A stretch of 64,000 bases of DNA from Protopterus annectens (Eukaryota; Chordata; Ceratodontiformes; Protopteridae). Shown one piece after another: positions 11,201 through 22,503 of the stretch. A program made the position numbers and the translations under genes. The stretch spans positions 832,231,238 to 832,295,237 of the forward strand of contig NC_056750.1 in NCBI RefSeq assembly GCF_019279795.1, in the 5' to 3' direction. The notes under the pieces are model-generated. The model saw nothing but the letters and a program-made list of their open reading frames with translations, was not told the origin of the DNA and searched no databases. Position 1 is the first letter of the stretch; each line of letters starts with the position of its first letter.

Positions 11201-12300
11201 GGTTTGAGCCAAGTTTCAGTTAGGCAAAGGATGTCAAATGAGTGAATATCAAGCAGAGCATGGAGCTGGGCAATTTTATTATTAATACTGCGGATGTTTA
11301 GGTGAGTTATAGAGAGAGAGTTTGGGGGTTTGGAGGGAAAGGTAGAGCTAGGAGTGTTATTTGGGCCAGTGTTGGGATAAATGTCACCTGCTATGAGGGA
11401 GAGAAGTAGTCTCATTCTGGTGTCAGAGGGTTTGGAGGAGATGTATGATTTTTTTAATATGGCTGGTTATTGTAGGTAATATGGAACTTTCTATGAAATC
11501 TTGCTAGAATGTAGCTAGGAGAAGAAATGTAGTTTGAAAATGGCTGGAATGTGGTTTGGGAAGGTTGGCTAGTGTATTGGGTGAAAGAGTGTGTGTCTTT
11601 GAGCCTAAGTTGTTCATATGATGTTAGAAGGTAAGGTAGCATAAGGAAAGGAATAAGTGAAGAAAGGAATATATGATTTAAATTATTAGAGCTTAGTAGT
11701 GGAGGCATGGTGATAGGGAAGTGTCTGAAGGTAGTTAAAAAGACAGAAAAGAAATGGTGGAGAGGAAGAGAAGAAGTGATGGAATAAATAGAGTATGTGT
11801 TCTAGTAGACAAGGATAGGTAAGAGGGTGGAACTGTGTTATAGGAGAGCTAAAAAGGGGGAGTGGTCAGAGAAGCAGATGTTTAGGAACCCTGGGGTGGG
11901 TGGGAATTAGGGGAGGGAGGAAGGAAAGCGGAGTGAGCCCACAGTGCAAATGGAGCAGGTTAGAGCAAGTAAAAGATGAGAATCTAAGAGACAATCAGTA
12001 AGCTACTGATTTTAGAGGAGATCTTAGACAGTTCCAGGTGAGTGGGTAGTTCATCTACATGAATTTATTTACAGGTGATAGAGGTGAGGGGAAAGGGAGA
12101 TAGGGTGATATGGGGGTAGGTACAAGATCAGTCAGATGTAGGACAGTAGAGTAGAAAAAGAGGTGACAGAAGTAAGCAGTAGTGAGGGGTTGAAAACCTG
12201 AGAAGGGGAAGATAAGATAAGCATTTAAAGAGCACCACCTAGTGGACAAAGTTAGAAATTTGAGTTGGCAGGGAAGGTACAAAGGTAAGAAATGGGTAAG
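8223..12300 (-). mobile_element. Non-LTR retrotransposon (LINE family A, CR1/L2/Rex1 group), decayed copy
   Basis: The minus-strand order is 5' region (about 12300-11450), leader with 2A-like motif and endonuclease (11415-11092), RT (10423-9529), RT C-terminus (8814-8497) and a 3' end at 8223-8330 terminating in an (AAAT)-like tail. The 3' end, 'ccactgaaaatggac' followed by a TAAA-type repeat, recurs at 31600-32200, 33120-33190, 40920-40998 and 46620-46700, which defines the family. The upstream boundary is uncertain. Family members insert by target-primed reverse transcription. Confidence 0.8.
8497..11415 (-). pseudogene. LINE family A ORF2 (endonuclease + reverse transcriptase), many frameshifts
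   Basis: Read on the minus strand. 11415-11092 begins MRLLLSLIAGDIYPNTGP, a degenerate 2A-like leader, then LNIRSINNKIAQL and LCLTETWL, the opening of an AP-type endonuclease. 10423-9926 covers the linker and RT start (QTFWVGINRFLKP). 9789-9529 has CQHGFRPFHSTTSALLSF and LSKAFHMVNHQ, RT motifs where a canonical copy would carry LSKAFDMVNH; the replaced D is a further lesion. 8814-8497 is the C-terminus, ending in the SWNSLPDNLSS block and LKTFLRPHWLCPC. At least four breaks separate the pieces, so nothing functional is made. Confidence 0.85.
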
Positions 12301-12715
12301 GTAGTGTTTAGTAATAACAGAGTAGAGTGGTTTATTTATAGGGGAGAGCAGGGCCTGGCTGCTGGATGCATAGCTTGGGAGAGGGCCTTATATACATAAA
12401 CCAGAACATTACACTGAAGTTGGAAATACACATACTTCCTTGAGTCCTTTTGAAAGAGGGACTTGGAGAGTTAGACAGGATTATCCCCGGAGAGCAGCTC
12501 AGATAGCTGGGTTTATTAGAAGGGGGTCCCTTTTGATCAGGCAGGTAGGTTCACGGTCATAAATGAAGGAAGGAGGTTGAGAGCTATGTGGGGTGGAGAG
12601 AAACAAAAAAAAATTACAGTTTAGTGAGAGTCCAGTAAGGTGTCAGTGTAGAGCTTAATAAAGTTAGGTAAGAGCACATAGTACGCCAAAGATGAATTGC
12701 ACTTAGCACAAGCAC
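12300..12715. other. No gene recognised
   Basis: A 415-bp stretch between the LINE 5' region and the PLE 3' end, with no supported ORF or repeat. Confidence 0.4.
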
Positions 12716-12769
12716 TTACACTTCTTAATCTTAATCTTCTTAATCTTCTCAAGACTTTAATGTTAGCGC

Positions 12770-12801
12770 TTTCATCTAAAATAATGCTTAGACTTCTTCA
12801 G
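12770..12801 (-). ncRNA. Hammerhead-ribozyme-like motif, degenerate
   Basis: The minus strand reads CTGAAGA, a short imperfect hairpin (agtcta ... tagat), then GAAA and 'gcgctaa'. This is the hammerhead order (CTGATGA, stem II, GAAA) with one change in the first box. PLEs are known to carry hammerhead motifs. This copy is probably inactive because the first box is altered. Confidence 0.4.
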
Positions 12802-13322
12802 ACATCCCTCTCTCAGAATGCTATAGTTTTTACAAATTCATTAATTAATCACTGATTTAATTAAACAATCAAGTATGTAAATGTTTTAAGCTGGATGAGT
12901 CCAACCAAGAAGGGACTCATAAAACAAACACTGAAGTTGTCATACACATAAAACCTTGCTTAAAAACCTTTTCCTTTTTAAACCTGGAACACATTATACC
13001 TAGATTTCATGAACATTAAAATGTTAAGACATTAACAAATGACATTGCATTTAAAATAATCTAAAGCTTATAAAAATACAAATCAATATTCAATAAACAT
13101 AACTTTCACCTATCTAATGCTTTCAGCTTCAAAATGCATTTAATTGAGGCATATGCATTAAGTCCTGGGGAAATATGAGCATATGTACGAATCTGCCACA
13201 AAAGTTCATTCTCTTCTAGTTTCAGCTCCCAAGGAGCCACCCCCCCCCCGAGCATTATGTTTTTCCTGATGGAGAATTATAAATAGAAACTTGTGAGTGG
13301 GATTTTCTAAGGTGTGCCTAGC

Positions 13323-14060
13323 TTAAGCATTTCTGGTTGTTTTTTTACTTATGTTATATATATGCTCATAGATTCTCTGTTTCAATGATCTTTCCGTTTT
13401 TCCTATGTAGAAAGATTGGCACTGCTGACATAGTGCAACGTAGACAATCCCTTTGGATTCACAATTATGCTTCCCTCTCACTAAGTATTCTATATCTCTG
13501 ATAGTAAATTTATTCCCAACTTTAATGTGTTTGCATTGGTGGCATCTACCACATTTATACATGCCAGAACATCTATTAGTTATTTCACTTTGAAATTCTA
13601 AGATATTCTTTAAATTCTGCCCTCGTTGGTATGTTATATGCAGAGGGCCATCCAGTTTTTTACAAATATGGGTATCTTCTGAAATTAGGGCCCAATTCTT
13701 ATATAAAATGTTAGAAATCATTTTTGCATTCAGTGAATTTGCTGTCAAAAACATGGGCCCTGAATCGGGTATCATGTTGTGTGTAGTAACATCATTGTCA
13801 ATGCAATTTTGGGGTACCATGTATTGTCTGTGTAAAATAGGGTTAAAATGCCCCCTAGCTCTTTTAATGGACACTTCTACCCAAATTTGATCGAATAAGT
13901 ATTCAGGGTACCCTCTTTTTAAAAACATACCCTTCAATAAATTACATTCTGCTAAAACAAATCTGCCTCAGAAGAAACCATCCTAGCAGCTCTTACTAAC
14001 TTACTAACTTCATTACTGCTTTTTTCCGATAGAAGGGGTGGCTGCTAGAAAAATGCAGGA
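13323..14060 (-). pseudogene. PLE protein: RT C-terminus and GIY-YIG endonuclease
   Basis: The frame 13937-13323 (204 codons) starts MKGMFLKRGYPEYLFDQ; the preceding 120 bp in another frame gives VRAARMVSS, matching VRAAWMVSSFERFLDECD in the larger PLE, so a frameshift lies near 13950. Domain order: RT thumb, the SNILYKNWALI block, a cysteine cluster (CSGMYKCGRCHQCKH, then a later CESKG), and the GIY-YIG core VYVALCQQCQSFYIGKTERS followed by LKQRIYEHI. The conserved Y, G-K, R and EH of GIY-YIG nucleases are present. The end of the protein after KKTTRNA is missing. Confidence 0.88.
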
Positions 14061-15353
14061 ATGCATTTGAATATGTAGGCTTCCTATATATATGACAGTC
14101 CTATGCTGTAGTAATAAAATAAAAACATTCAAACCAAAAAGCAAATAAAACATTAAAGAAATTAAATGAAATGTATAAAAAAATTATAAAACAGTATAAA
14201 AAGTTTCAAATAATATAATTATGAACCAAACAAAAAATAAAAAAAAATAAAATGTATTTCACAACAAAGAATTATGAAATTATACATAATAATCAAAAAG
14301 AAGAGGTAAAAACAAATAATGTAATAATAAGTAAACTGATTATATAAATAATACAATAATAATAAAACAATTAATAAATATAAGAATTCCATTAACAAAT
14401 AAAAGAAAAGAAGGGGAGGGGTGAGAAGAAAAAAGGGAAACATTAGAAACCTCACAAATAATATACAATGCTTTTTACAATTAAGGTATTCTATTCTGCT
14501 ACATTCTGCTGTTAACAATACCACCTGCTAAGAACGTTTTGTATTACTTGAAATACATGTACATTGATTACACTTGACAGCAGTCCATTCATGACACAGC
14601 TCTAGAAGTATGCCCATCAAATTCTATAATGGTGATTACTTTCCAATGCTGTGTCTTTTTGTTGATGACAGGCTAAAACAATGTTGTAATCAGCTGAGCT
14701 TTACATTTGGGAGTGTGGTATTAGACCCCACAAACAGTGAATATTGTAATACTGTACCTTTCCTTTGGAATACAACATAATGCAAACACTATTTCCTTTT
14801 ACACTTTATAGACTCATGTTCACTATTACCTGAGAATGTACAACTGTTGTTTTTTGTAGACCATACCTCTCCACCTTTTAGAGCAGGATATCTTGACATA
14901 TCATACATTAATGAGTGCACAATGACCTATAATTGAGAACATATTTCAAATTTTGCTGTTACAAGTATGTATAGTTGCACAGGATTTGTGTTAACATACA
15001 TTATGATGCACATTCAGTATTAACTTCAATATAAATTAGTTGCTGGACAACCATGAATCCTACAATGAACAGACAAAAACAGTGAATCTTAAATGTGGGT
15101 ATTCAGAAGAAAGCTATGCTACAGAGTAAGGCATGCATACATGCCTCTACAGTTCAGGCATGCATTTCCAAATTAATACAACTGTATGATACAGTAACTA
15201 ATCTATCACTGTTAATGCTGCAATAACAGTACTTTATAGAATTGTGCTTACTTACCATGTGCTTCTCCCATCCTGGCCAATCACCTGGCATGGGACCTCA
15301 CATTTGAGGCCCTCTCTTCTGCAGTTGTGGAAAAAAACAAAAAAGAAAAAGCA
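14060..15353. other. AT-rich stretch, no gene recognised
   Basis: 14080-14520 is strongly A/T-rich (many AAAT/ATAA runs) and its open frames are composition artefacts. 14861 holds 'ccatacctctccacctttta', one end of the MITE-like family seen at 2739-3035. I see nothing else. Confidence 0.5.
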
Positions 15354-15611
15354 TTAAGAATTCCAATGTCTACCATATTCAGCTTGAATATTTAAAAATA
15401 CTACATGTAATGCATGCATACACATCTTTGGGGTATGTCCTGTCTGACACTGTCTGATCCAGTGATCAAAGGTATCCTTTTTCCTGCAGTGCAGGTCATC
15501 ATAGTGGGGAGGACATTGTTCCCCAGTGTAGGGGATATCAATTGCACTGGTAAGGACCCTGGAGAAACTATCCCAGACTTCTGATTTATATTGGGAGCTG
15601 GTGAAGTTCAC
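15354..15611 (-). pseudogene. Myb/SANT-like domain fragment (possible Harbinger partner)
   Basis: The 85-residue minus-strand frame contains KSEVWDSFSRVLTSAIDIPY and then EQCPPHYDDLHCRKKDTF. The spacing of W, the hydrophobic helix, the 'EQC..hy.DL..rk' helix and basic residues resembles the Myb/SANT-like (trihelix-type) domain of the second protein of Harbinger transposons. I infer an orphan copy of such a gene; the ends are not defined and no transposase is adjacent. It could instead be a chance frame. Confidence 0.4.
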
Positions 15612-16029
15612 TTACAGCAGCCAGGGCCCATGATCCCCAACCAGGAAACCAATAAAGACCTTGGACTCCTCGACACCACCATGGTATTCTCTGGAATGCA
15701 CCCCCTCACCAATGCCTGCCATTGCTGTACAATGTCGAACTCAAAATATCTATGGTACATTTCCCACCTATTCACCTATAAATAGCATGTTTCCCACCAA
15801 TTGCGGTTACTACGAGTGTGCACAGTCTACATTTTGATACATTTGAAGAAGCTACATGCTGCTTATCATCACGCAAACATGGTAAAACAAGTACATTGGT
15901 TTGCGCAATGCTAATCAGAGTGCACCTTTTTCAACTATATCTGAAAATAACTTACAACCAATGCTATTGCACATTTTTGGTTACATTAACACTTTATTTG
16001 TAAAAGGTGCAATGTCACAACACTATAAA

Positions 16030-16115
16030 AAAGTTTACATACCGTGGACTAGAACCCAGGACCATCTTCATTGCAGCTCAACGCTCTACACAAGTCACCA
16101 AAGGATTTGTTACCT
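16030..16115 (-). repeat. tRNA-like SINE head
   Basis: The minus strand reads 'gtagagcgttgagctgcaat' and 'gggttctagtcc', resembling a polymerase III box A region and box B (consensus GGTTCGANTCC, one mismatch). The spacing is tRNA-like. No tail could be delimited. Confidence 0.4.
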
Positions 16116-16334
16116 GCACTCTGTATTTTACTATGTATTGTTAATTTGATGGTATGCAAGTAGTGCAGCCTCTCTCGGTAGTTTGCATGATGCCCAACAG
16201 TGCTGTGTGATAACACTTGAAAGTATCTGGTTTCTATTTTTGGATGTCTGGGTCAAGTCTAATACATGGGTGGTCCCATTGCACAAAAGATGTAAGCATT
16301 GCCAAAATATGAGGTACACAATGCAAACATAATA

Positions 16335-16945
16335 TAAATTCGTTTTTATATCACACTATCATAAGATGAAAATAGCGAACGCTATTTCATCGAACCTAAA
16401 ATATCTAAACCACATATCAAACATTCAGAACAGCAAATTTTTTCCATGGGAAAAATTTGCTATTCCGAAACACATACACACAGCACAAGCACACCTAAAA
16501 AAATCAATCCACACGCATGCACTTATAATCCTACAACTAACCCTACACTAAACTGTACATACACTACTATCTATCCACTTACCTTAACTCAAACCCTAAC
16601 CCTAAGGTCCGTCACTATCGCACACTCACCTAACCCGCGCCCTAATCCTAACTCCCTTAACCCGCCCCTAACCCTAACTGACCTAACCCACGCCCTAACC
16701 CTAACTCATGTAACCCGTGCCCTAACCCTAACGACCACAATGGCACACTTACCTGGACCTGACCCATAATTTTCCACCACAGCACTGAAAATAGCGAAGC
16801 CACAAAACCAGCCAACCAATTTATTTCCCTAGGAAAGAATTTGGTGTTCTGCAGCTTCGCTATTTTTAGCGTTCGCTCAAAACGGGTCAATATTAGAAAA
16901 TTCGAAGTTTTAAAACTTTGATGTTATGATATAGACCCGGAAAAT
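16335..16945. mobile_element. Long palindromic MITE with telomere-like core
   Basis: The left end has 'gaaaatagcgaacgctattt' and 'ttccatgggaaaaatttg'. The right end carries inverted counterparts: 'ttccctaggaaagaatttgg', 'ctatttttagcgttcgctc' and 'gatgttatgatatagaccc'. Arms are about 130 bp and imperfect. The centre (16575-16740) is C-rich with CCCTAA-like repeats. There is no transposase. The element at 61485-61885 shares the architecture, including the 'gggtctat' end and the ttccc(n)ggaaa core, so both belong to one family. Confidence 0.65.
16575..16740. repeat. Telomere-like (CCCTAA) degenerate minisatellite
   Basis: At least four units of about 26-27 bp, each containing 'ccctaaccctaac' or a close variant joined to a variable 'ctgacctaacccacg'-like spacer. 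This is not pure telomeric repeat: the spacer recurs in phase, so it is a minisatellite whose unit includes two telomere hexamers. Confidence 0.75.
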
Positions 16946-17139
16946 CAAACTATATAGATATGGGGTTTGGAGGTATTTTTGAGCTATTTTTCATAAAATT
17001 TGTAGTTTTGTAAGAATCATTTGGGATGGACGGGTTGAGAGGTATGGGGGCAAGATGTTTGTGCTCTCCTGTACACTGACTCATTATCCATGCTGTTCTA
17101 TGATGTTTTGCTGCCAACATGCTGGCGAGCATAGCAACA

Positions 17140-17488
17140 CATCACTTAGGTATATTTTGCAACATTAACATGCATTGCAAGTTGCAGAGAGCAGACTGTG
17201 ACCATGTACATGGATAGACTCCATGTAGGGTTTATTGAATCCTGCAGTAGTTCTTTTGACTGGATTATTTAAATTGTAATGATTTTGGTCATAATTAGTA
17301 AACTGGGATGTATCTTAAAAGTGCACATAGTAGTTTTTATTCAAGAACTGCATAATTATGGTGAGGAGGAAGGTAGGAGAAATCAAACTAAAGAGAGGAA
17401 TGATAATTCTAATATTTTCATCCAAACATCATAAAGTACTGGTATTCTACTTCCACAAAATATACTACATGATTTTATACTAAATATA
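17140..17488. other. No gene recognised
   Basis: I see no repeat or coding match in this stretch. Confidence 0.4.
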
Positions 17489-19284
17489 ATGATCAAATCA
17501 AAGATTTTCTTTTATCCAACTTACCTGTTTAGAACTCTCACTCTTATAAAGAATATCCTTGATCTATTTTTCACAAATATGGCTGCTTGTTGCATGTCTC
17601 CACATGTATCATCATGCATTGTTAAATTAAAACATAATTTAGTCACCTTTTCCATTAAATCTGATTGTCCTTCCCTTCTAAATACCACTGTGTTTACAGA
17701 CTTCTCAAAAGAAAACCTCCTTCAGTTACTTGATGGCATAAATAACTTCTGCTGTAATCATCCTTGGAAGGATTCCAATGTTCAAGCTTCAACCTATGCC
17801 TTTGACTTCTCCTCCCGCATAAATAGTGGCATTGATAAGGCAGTCCCTATCTGCATCAAATATCATGAGAAACTTAAAAATAATCTCCTGTGGTGGAACA
17901 CCTGCATAAATAAATTATATAACAAGAAAATAAACTGCTTAATGCTTATAAGAGTCTCATTCTACATATGTTAAGAGCACACCTAAGCAAATCAACAAGA
18001 AGCGAAATGGAACCACTAGGAAGGTTAAAGCTGAGTATGAACTTAAAATAACCTTTAAAGCCAAAATTACTATAAACCTTTCTTTAACTGTGTAAGGAAG
18101 TTAAGATCTAACACCCAACAATGTCTGGAACTTGCCCACAGTAATTTTACTCTCTCTGATTTAAAATAAATAGCCTAGCTAATAACTTTAGTGCAAATTT
18201 TATGCACCCACCGTTATATATATTCCACAGGTTCCACAATCCCAGCCACCCCATTTAATTACTATGGAACAAGTTTGCTCAGTTCTTTCACGAAACTAAT
18301 AATACTTCATCAATGGGCTCTAAAAACACACCAAGTTGGCTGTTATCAGTACCAAATATGGCCTTTCTGAACCCTACCTATCTTCTTTAATCTAAGCATC
18401 TTCACTGGTTACAATCCTGAAGCCTGGAAAACAGGTATTGAAAAACCATTACAAAAAGGTGGCCCAACCAGAGACCTGTTAACTATAAGCCCATCTGTCT
18501 CACTAGCATCATATGTAAAGCTATGGGCACATTATCTCAGACCTCATTAACCTGGACATTGACAATCTCATAGTCCTGCACCTTCATCAATTTGGCCTTA
18601 TCAAGGAAAGGTCCTCCCTCTTTAACCTCATTAATGCTTTTGAAAAAGTAACTGAAGCAGTGGATAGTGGTTATGCAGTGCATACAGCATACCAAGAACT
18701 GGAAAGGCTTCTGATACTATTCCCCATGCAGGCATTTTTAAAAACTTAAAAACCTTAATATAAATCCTTATATTGTTGGTAGATGGTTAAATGGTTGTCT
18801 CTTAGAACTCATGTAGTTACAGCTGAATGCGACACTTCTGAAAGCAATAAGGTCATCAGTGGTGTACCACAGGGTCTAATTTTGGACCTTCTTCTATTTA
18901 ACATTTATTTCTCAGTCTGTCAGGCTAGCACTCTTGACCTGTTAACTAAGTTTGTAGATGACTGTAAAGTGGGTGTTATCATTCTCTTTAACTCACTCAC
19001 AATTGCTCAAGCATGGGTTAGACCATGTTAACAATTGGCGCAAGGACAATGGTCTCAAATGAAATGTAAAATATATAGCATAATTCATTTTGGGAAAAAA
19101 ATAACTAATCATATATGTGATGCACCCTTCATATCAGAAACTGTTATAAGGGATTTATGCACTCTTGCTAAGAATTCCTTGTCATTTGACCATGGCATGA
19201 CATTTGACCATCATGTAGTTTGAAAGCCTTTTATCTTGCTCAACTAATTTCCTCAGATATGCCCAGCAGATCCAACGAAGTGTT

Positions 19285-19434
19285 AATGGGAGTAGTCTTG
19301 GCTGGGACCTTCATGATGATGAGCAGAAAAGAAAGCCCTTCTGAAAGCTAATGATAAAAAAGAACAGTTCTTTCATGCTGAAGCTGTAGCAAGCTTTTCT
19401 ACTAATGTAAGTGGTGCCTTACCATATTTATGTG
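19285..19434. repeat. 150-bp direct repeat, left copy
   Basis: This copy and 20107-20255 are nearly identical: both start 'atgggagtagtcttggctgg' and end with 'ttctactaatgtaag' plus a few bases. The left copy sits between two LINE family B pieces. Confidence 0.85.
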
Positions 19435-19734
19435 GCCCACCATATCACAAAAGGGTTCGCATCCAGATCAAAAGAGGTCATTGTGCCCCTCTATTCATCA
19501 CTCATCAGACCCATCATAGAGTACAACGCCCCATTTGGGATGTACCTTACAAGACACCTGCAACAGCTGGAAAGACCACAGAAGTACCTCACCAAGAGGA
19601 TCACTGGCCTCAAACAGATGCCCTCAAATATCTTGCCAGACTAATGGCATGTCAACTACTCTGTTCCAGGAATTAAATCTTCATCAGCAGATAACTAAGA
19701 TACATTGGTGTGATAGATTGATATCCCAGTGTAT

Positions 19735-19808
19735 CCCTTAGCTCTAGAACAAATGTCTACCCTTAGCTCTAGAACAACTGTCTACCCTTAGCTCTAGAAC
19801 AAATGTCC
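19735..19808. repeat. 25-bp tandem repeat, 3 copies
   Basis: The unit 'cccttagctctagaacaaat' plus 'gtcta' is repeated three times with one or two substitutions. Confidence 0.85.
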
Positions 19809-20106
19809 ACTACATGACATGCAGACTAGCACCCTTACCACCTTCAGAGTAAACCTGGATAATTAGATCAGCAGCGTCAAATTCTTCCCTGGGCTATCTT
19901 GTCTTGCCTCCCTTGAGACTAGAGGTTACATCTGAATAGATATTTCTGGCTATGCTTCTAATGGTCTTCAGACTGATATCCTAGTACTTACCTATGAACC
20001 TATACATATTTGACAGCTAGTGAGACCATCTTTTACAGAAGTACACTGCATCTAGTTTTCTAGAATGTAATGGATGACAGTCTTATCTACTATTCTACCT
20101 GACAAC

Positions 20107-20255
20107 TTATGGGAGTAGTCTTGGCTGGGACCTTCATGATGATGAGCAGAAAAGAAAGCCCTTCTGAAAGCTAATGATAAAAAAGAACAGTTCTTTCATG
20201 CTGAAGCCATAACAAGCTTTTCTACTAATGTAAGTTGGTGTCTTACCATATTTAC
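20107..20255. repeat. 150-bp direct repeat, right copy
   Basis: Right partner of 19285-19434, about 820 bp downstream and beyond the 3' tail of the LINE. It differs by a few bases ('gaagccataacaag' here, 'gaagctgtagcaag' on the left). Confidence 0.85.
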
Positions 20256-21000
20256 TAGCATACACTGACACAAATGGAACTACAATATCAGCATTCATTT
20301 ATGAAGTGGTTATATTCCCCTCAATTCAGAAATTAATGCCAGTTTTGAACTCACTCTGCATTAACACCTTTTGATCATTCCCCCTAACCACTGGTACTAG
20401 GACAGCTAGTCCTTTTGCCCCACCCTATCATACTGGTGGCTTATGATTTGCTTCTACTTTACTCTCAGTCACAGGACTTGAAAGTACAACTACCAGCTGT
20501 TTAACAAACCTGACTCAAAAACAGGCAAGTGATAGACATAATCAACAAATCCTTCTCTGGATATGGCATTTTAATATCTGGGTAACCCAGGAGTTGATTT
20601 TAGTGTTCATAGTAATCAAATTCTTTATAAATTCCTTACCTGCATATTTCTCTTACCACAAAATAATTTTCTGCGTTTATATCCTCCTACTATTCACAGA
20701 GGTTCAAGCAGCCACAACTTTGAATGACAACCCCAGCAGCAATTAGCTTTGAGCGAGGTTTCTGTCCAGGAAGTTAATAGTTAATCCAAGAAAAGCAAAC
20801 ACCATATTGTTTGCCACACACAAATCCCTAGAAAAAGAAATCTCAAGAATTACGTGTGCCATGGAATAGTAACATTCTCCTACTGAAACTATAAATAATG
20901 TGGCATTTGCCTTGAACAAAATTTCTCCTTCAGCTACCATAGCAACAATACTACCGTCAATGTTATCCAATAATCTAAACAGAGTGCTGAAAAACAGGAA
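20256..21000. other. No gene recognised
   Basis: I see no repeat match or credible ORF in these 745 bp. Confidence 0.4.
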
Positions 21001-21760
21001 ACGAGCAATGAATTATTGTTAAACAGTTCCTTTAAACCATACACATTAAGGGCTTTCGTCCCTCACCATATACTTCATCAGAATACTCGGTTAAAAAGGT
21101 CACATCCTTAAATAATATTCCTACCTCATCAATTTAAAGATGTAAAACATAAATATTAATTAATACCAGTAAAAATCCATATATGAATGTAAAAATCCAA
21201 ATATAAATACAAAAATTTTTGTTGTGGTTAATATTTTGTAAGTCATTTTGGAATCCTAAATAAAAATAACCTGAAGTTAAATACTACTTGTGGTAAGTAC
21301 GCACTATGTTCAAAAGAATATAAAATCCAATTAAATATGCTATATTCCGATTTAGCAGCCTCAGCTTGTAAAAAATACTTAATATTAAAATGCAGTTATA
21401 CAATCCATCCAAATTGCTTATTTATTATAACTTAGCAGCTGTTAGCTTAAGAAAAGGCTGCATAGAAATACTTTTAATTAATTCTGGTGGTGTTCTAGTT
21501 TTTAATCTAAGCTACCATAACAAATATTCATATTCCAAAAGATTCTCCCATTCTCCACCCCTGGGACTTTTCCCTTTAATTCAGTTATTTCAAACTCAGA
21601 TTTTTGATATTCCTTGCATATTTTGACATGTTTTGTAAGGGTGTTATTAGGATTCTTCTTAACAATGTTATAATTATGCTCATTTGTTTTTCTTACCATC
21701 AATGTTCCCAGCAAACTCAGATACACCTATGTTTTTATCAATTACCTTATCAGATGGCAG
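21000..21760 (-). mobile_element. Penelope-like element 3' fragment
   Basis: The minus-strand frame 21726-21502 (NTLTKHVKICKEYQKSEFEI, then ELKGKVPGVENGR) resembles the C-terminal tail that follows the GIY-YIG domain in PLE proteins ('a.H......H......'). Downstream on the same strand lies a hammerhead-like motif (21054-21081), the arrangement expected at a PLE 3' end. The GIY-YIG core itself is not preserved. Confidence 0.5.
21054..21081 (-). ncRNA. Hammerhead-ribozyme-like motif with intact core boxes
   Basis: The minus strand reads CTGATGA, then 'agtatatggtgagggac', then GAAA. Both invariant hammerhead boxes are exact. The stem II hairpin is poor in this copy (only the outer 'gt/ac' pair plus mismatches), and stems I and III were not established, so activity is doubtful. 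Confidence 0.45.
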
Positions 21761-22503
21761 AAAGTCAATAAAAATATATGCTTTTGCCTAAATTACAATA
21801 CAATTCCACTAGTAAAAACTTCAAAAGTCTCAAAACAAACTTGAGCAGTTCATACATTATTCAGAGCACCCCCCCCCCGTTAGTTGCTTGAGATCGCCAA
21901 TAATCTCTGAATCACTGACAGAGATACATACCCTCTTACAACACTGTATCACCTAATTAATAATGACTCCTGCACTTTTCTTGAAACAAAACTAAGATCA
22001 AAAGTAACCCCTTACTCCCTACACATTTAAATACATGGTGTGTGCATCTTCAGTAACCAGAATTCAACAGAAACATTAGTGAATGTACCTTTTTAAAAAT
22101 CAGTTTTGCAGTACAAAATAGCATTCTAGTCAGCATTTGTATCCAACTTCTTTGGACACATCTAAAAGTCCCTAATCAAACACTTGAAAGTTTCACTCAA
22201 TGCCTTGATGTAGAATTCATTCTAAAACACTACTCTGCCTTTTACAGCTGTTAGACAATACTTCAGTGACAGGATCATTCAGTTTGGGAAGGTCTGATAG
22301 CCTTCATGTGATATTTGAGGCTGCTTCTAATAGTTCTCCCAGTGAAAAGGGGAAGGGACTGTTAGGAAGTTATATCGTTCTGATTTTGAAGCAATAAAAC
22401 CTGAAATACAATCATGGAACTGGGAGTGTAGATTGGAAAATTTGTCAATGCAGGAGAGATGGACTAAGTTTTATGACTACAAAGACAACGTGATAAATTG
22501 CTA
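21761..22503. other. No gene recognised
   Basis: I see nothing beyond a short C run at 21871. Confidence 0.4.

Larger units (their letters stand above)
12715..14060 (-). mobile_element. Penelope-like element, 5'-truncated
   Basis: The minus strand carries the end of a PLE reverse transcriptase, a GIY-YIG endonuclease, then a non-coding 3' segment with a hammerhead-like motif (12770-12801). Truncation at the 5' side, near 14060, is usual for PLEs. The protein is related to, but clearly a different subfamily from, the PLE at 42485-46431 (GIVYVALCQQ versus KVVYCAFHTR at the endonuclease). Confidence 0.85.
17489..20012 (+). mobile_element. LINE family B (CR1-like), old mosaic copy
   Basis: Plus-strand order: end of the endonuclease (ILDLFFTNMA, then the LLWWNTCINKLYNKK block) at 17489-17974; RT pieces 18390-19030, including VISGVPQGLILDLLLFNIYF and FVDDCKVG in place of the FADD of younger copies; RT C-terminus 19035-19223; a foreign 150-bp segment (19285-19434); a younger-looking family B piece 19435-19650 (SSLIRPIIEYNAPFGMYLTR); and a 3' end at about 19970-20012 with 'cctatgaacctat'. 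It is heavily decayed, with many stops. Confidence 0.75.

Noticed and set aside
14219..14524. 101-codon hydrophobic frame
   Set aside because: Arises from an A/T-rich stretch; no signal peptide or domain pattern beyond composition.
16030..16115. Functional tRNA gene
   Set aside because: Box B has a mismatch and the acceptor and anticodon stems do not form clearly; more likely a SINE head.
16575..16740. True chromosome end
   Set aside because: Telomere hexamers are interrupted by an in-phase spacer and sit between inverted MITE arms, with ordinary sequence on both sides.
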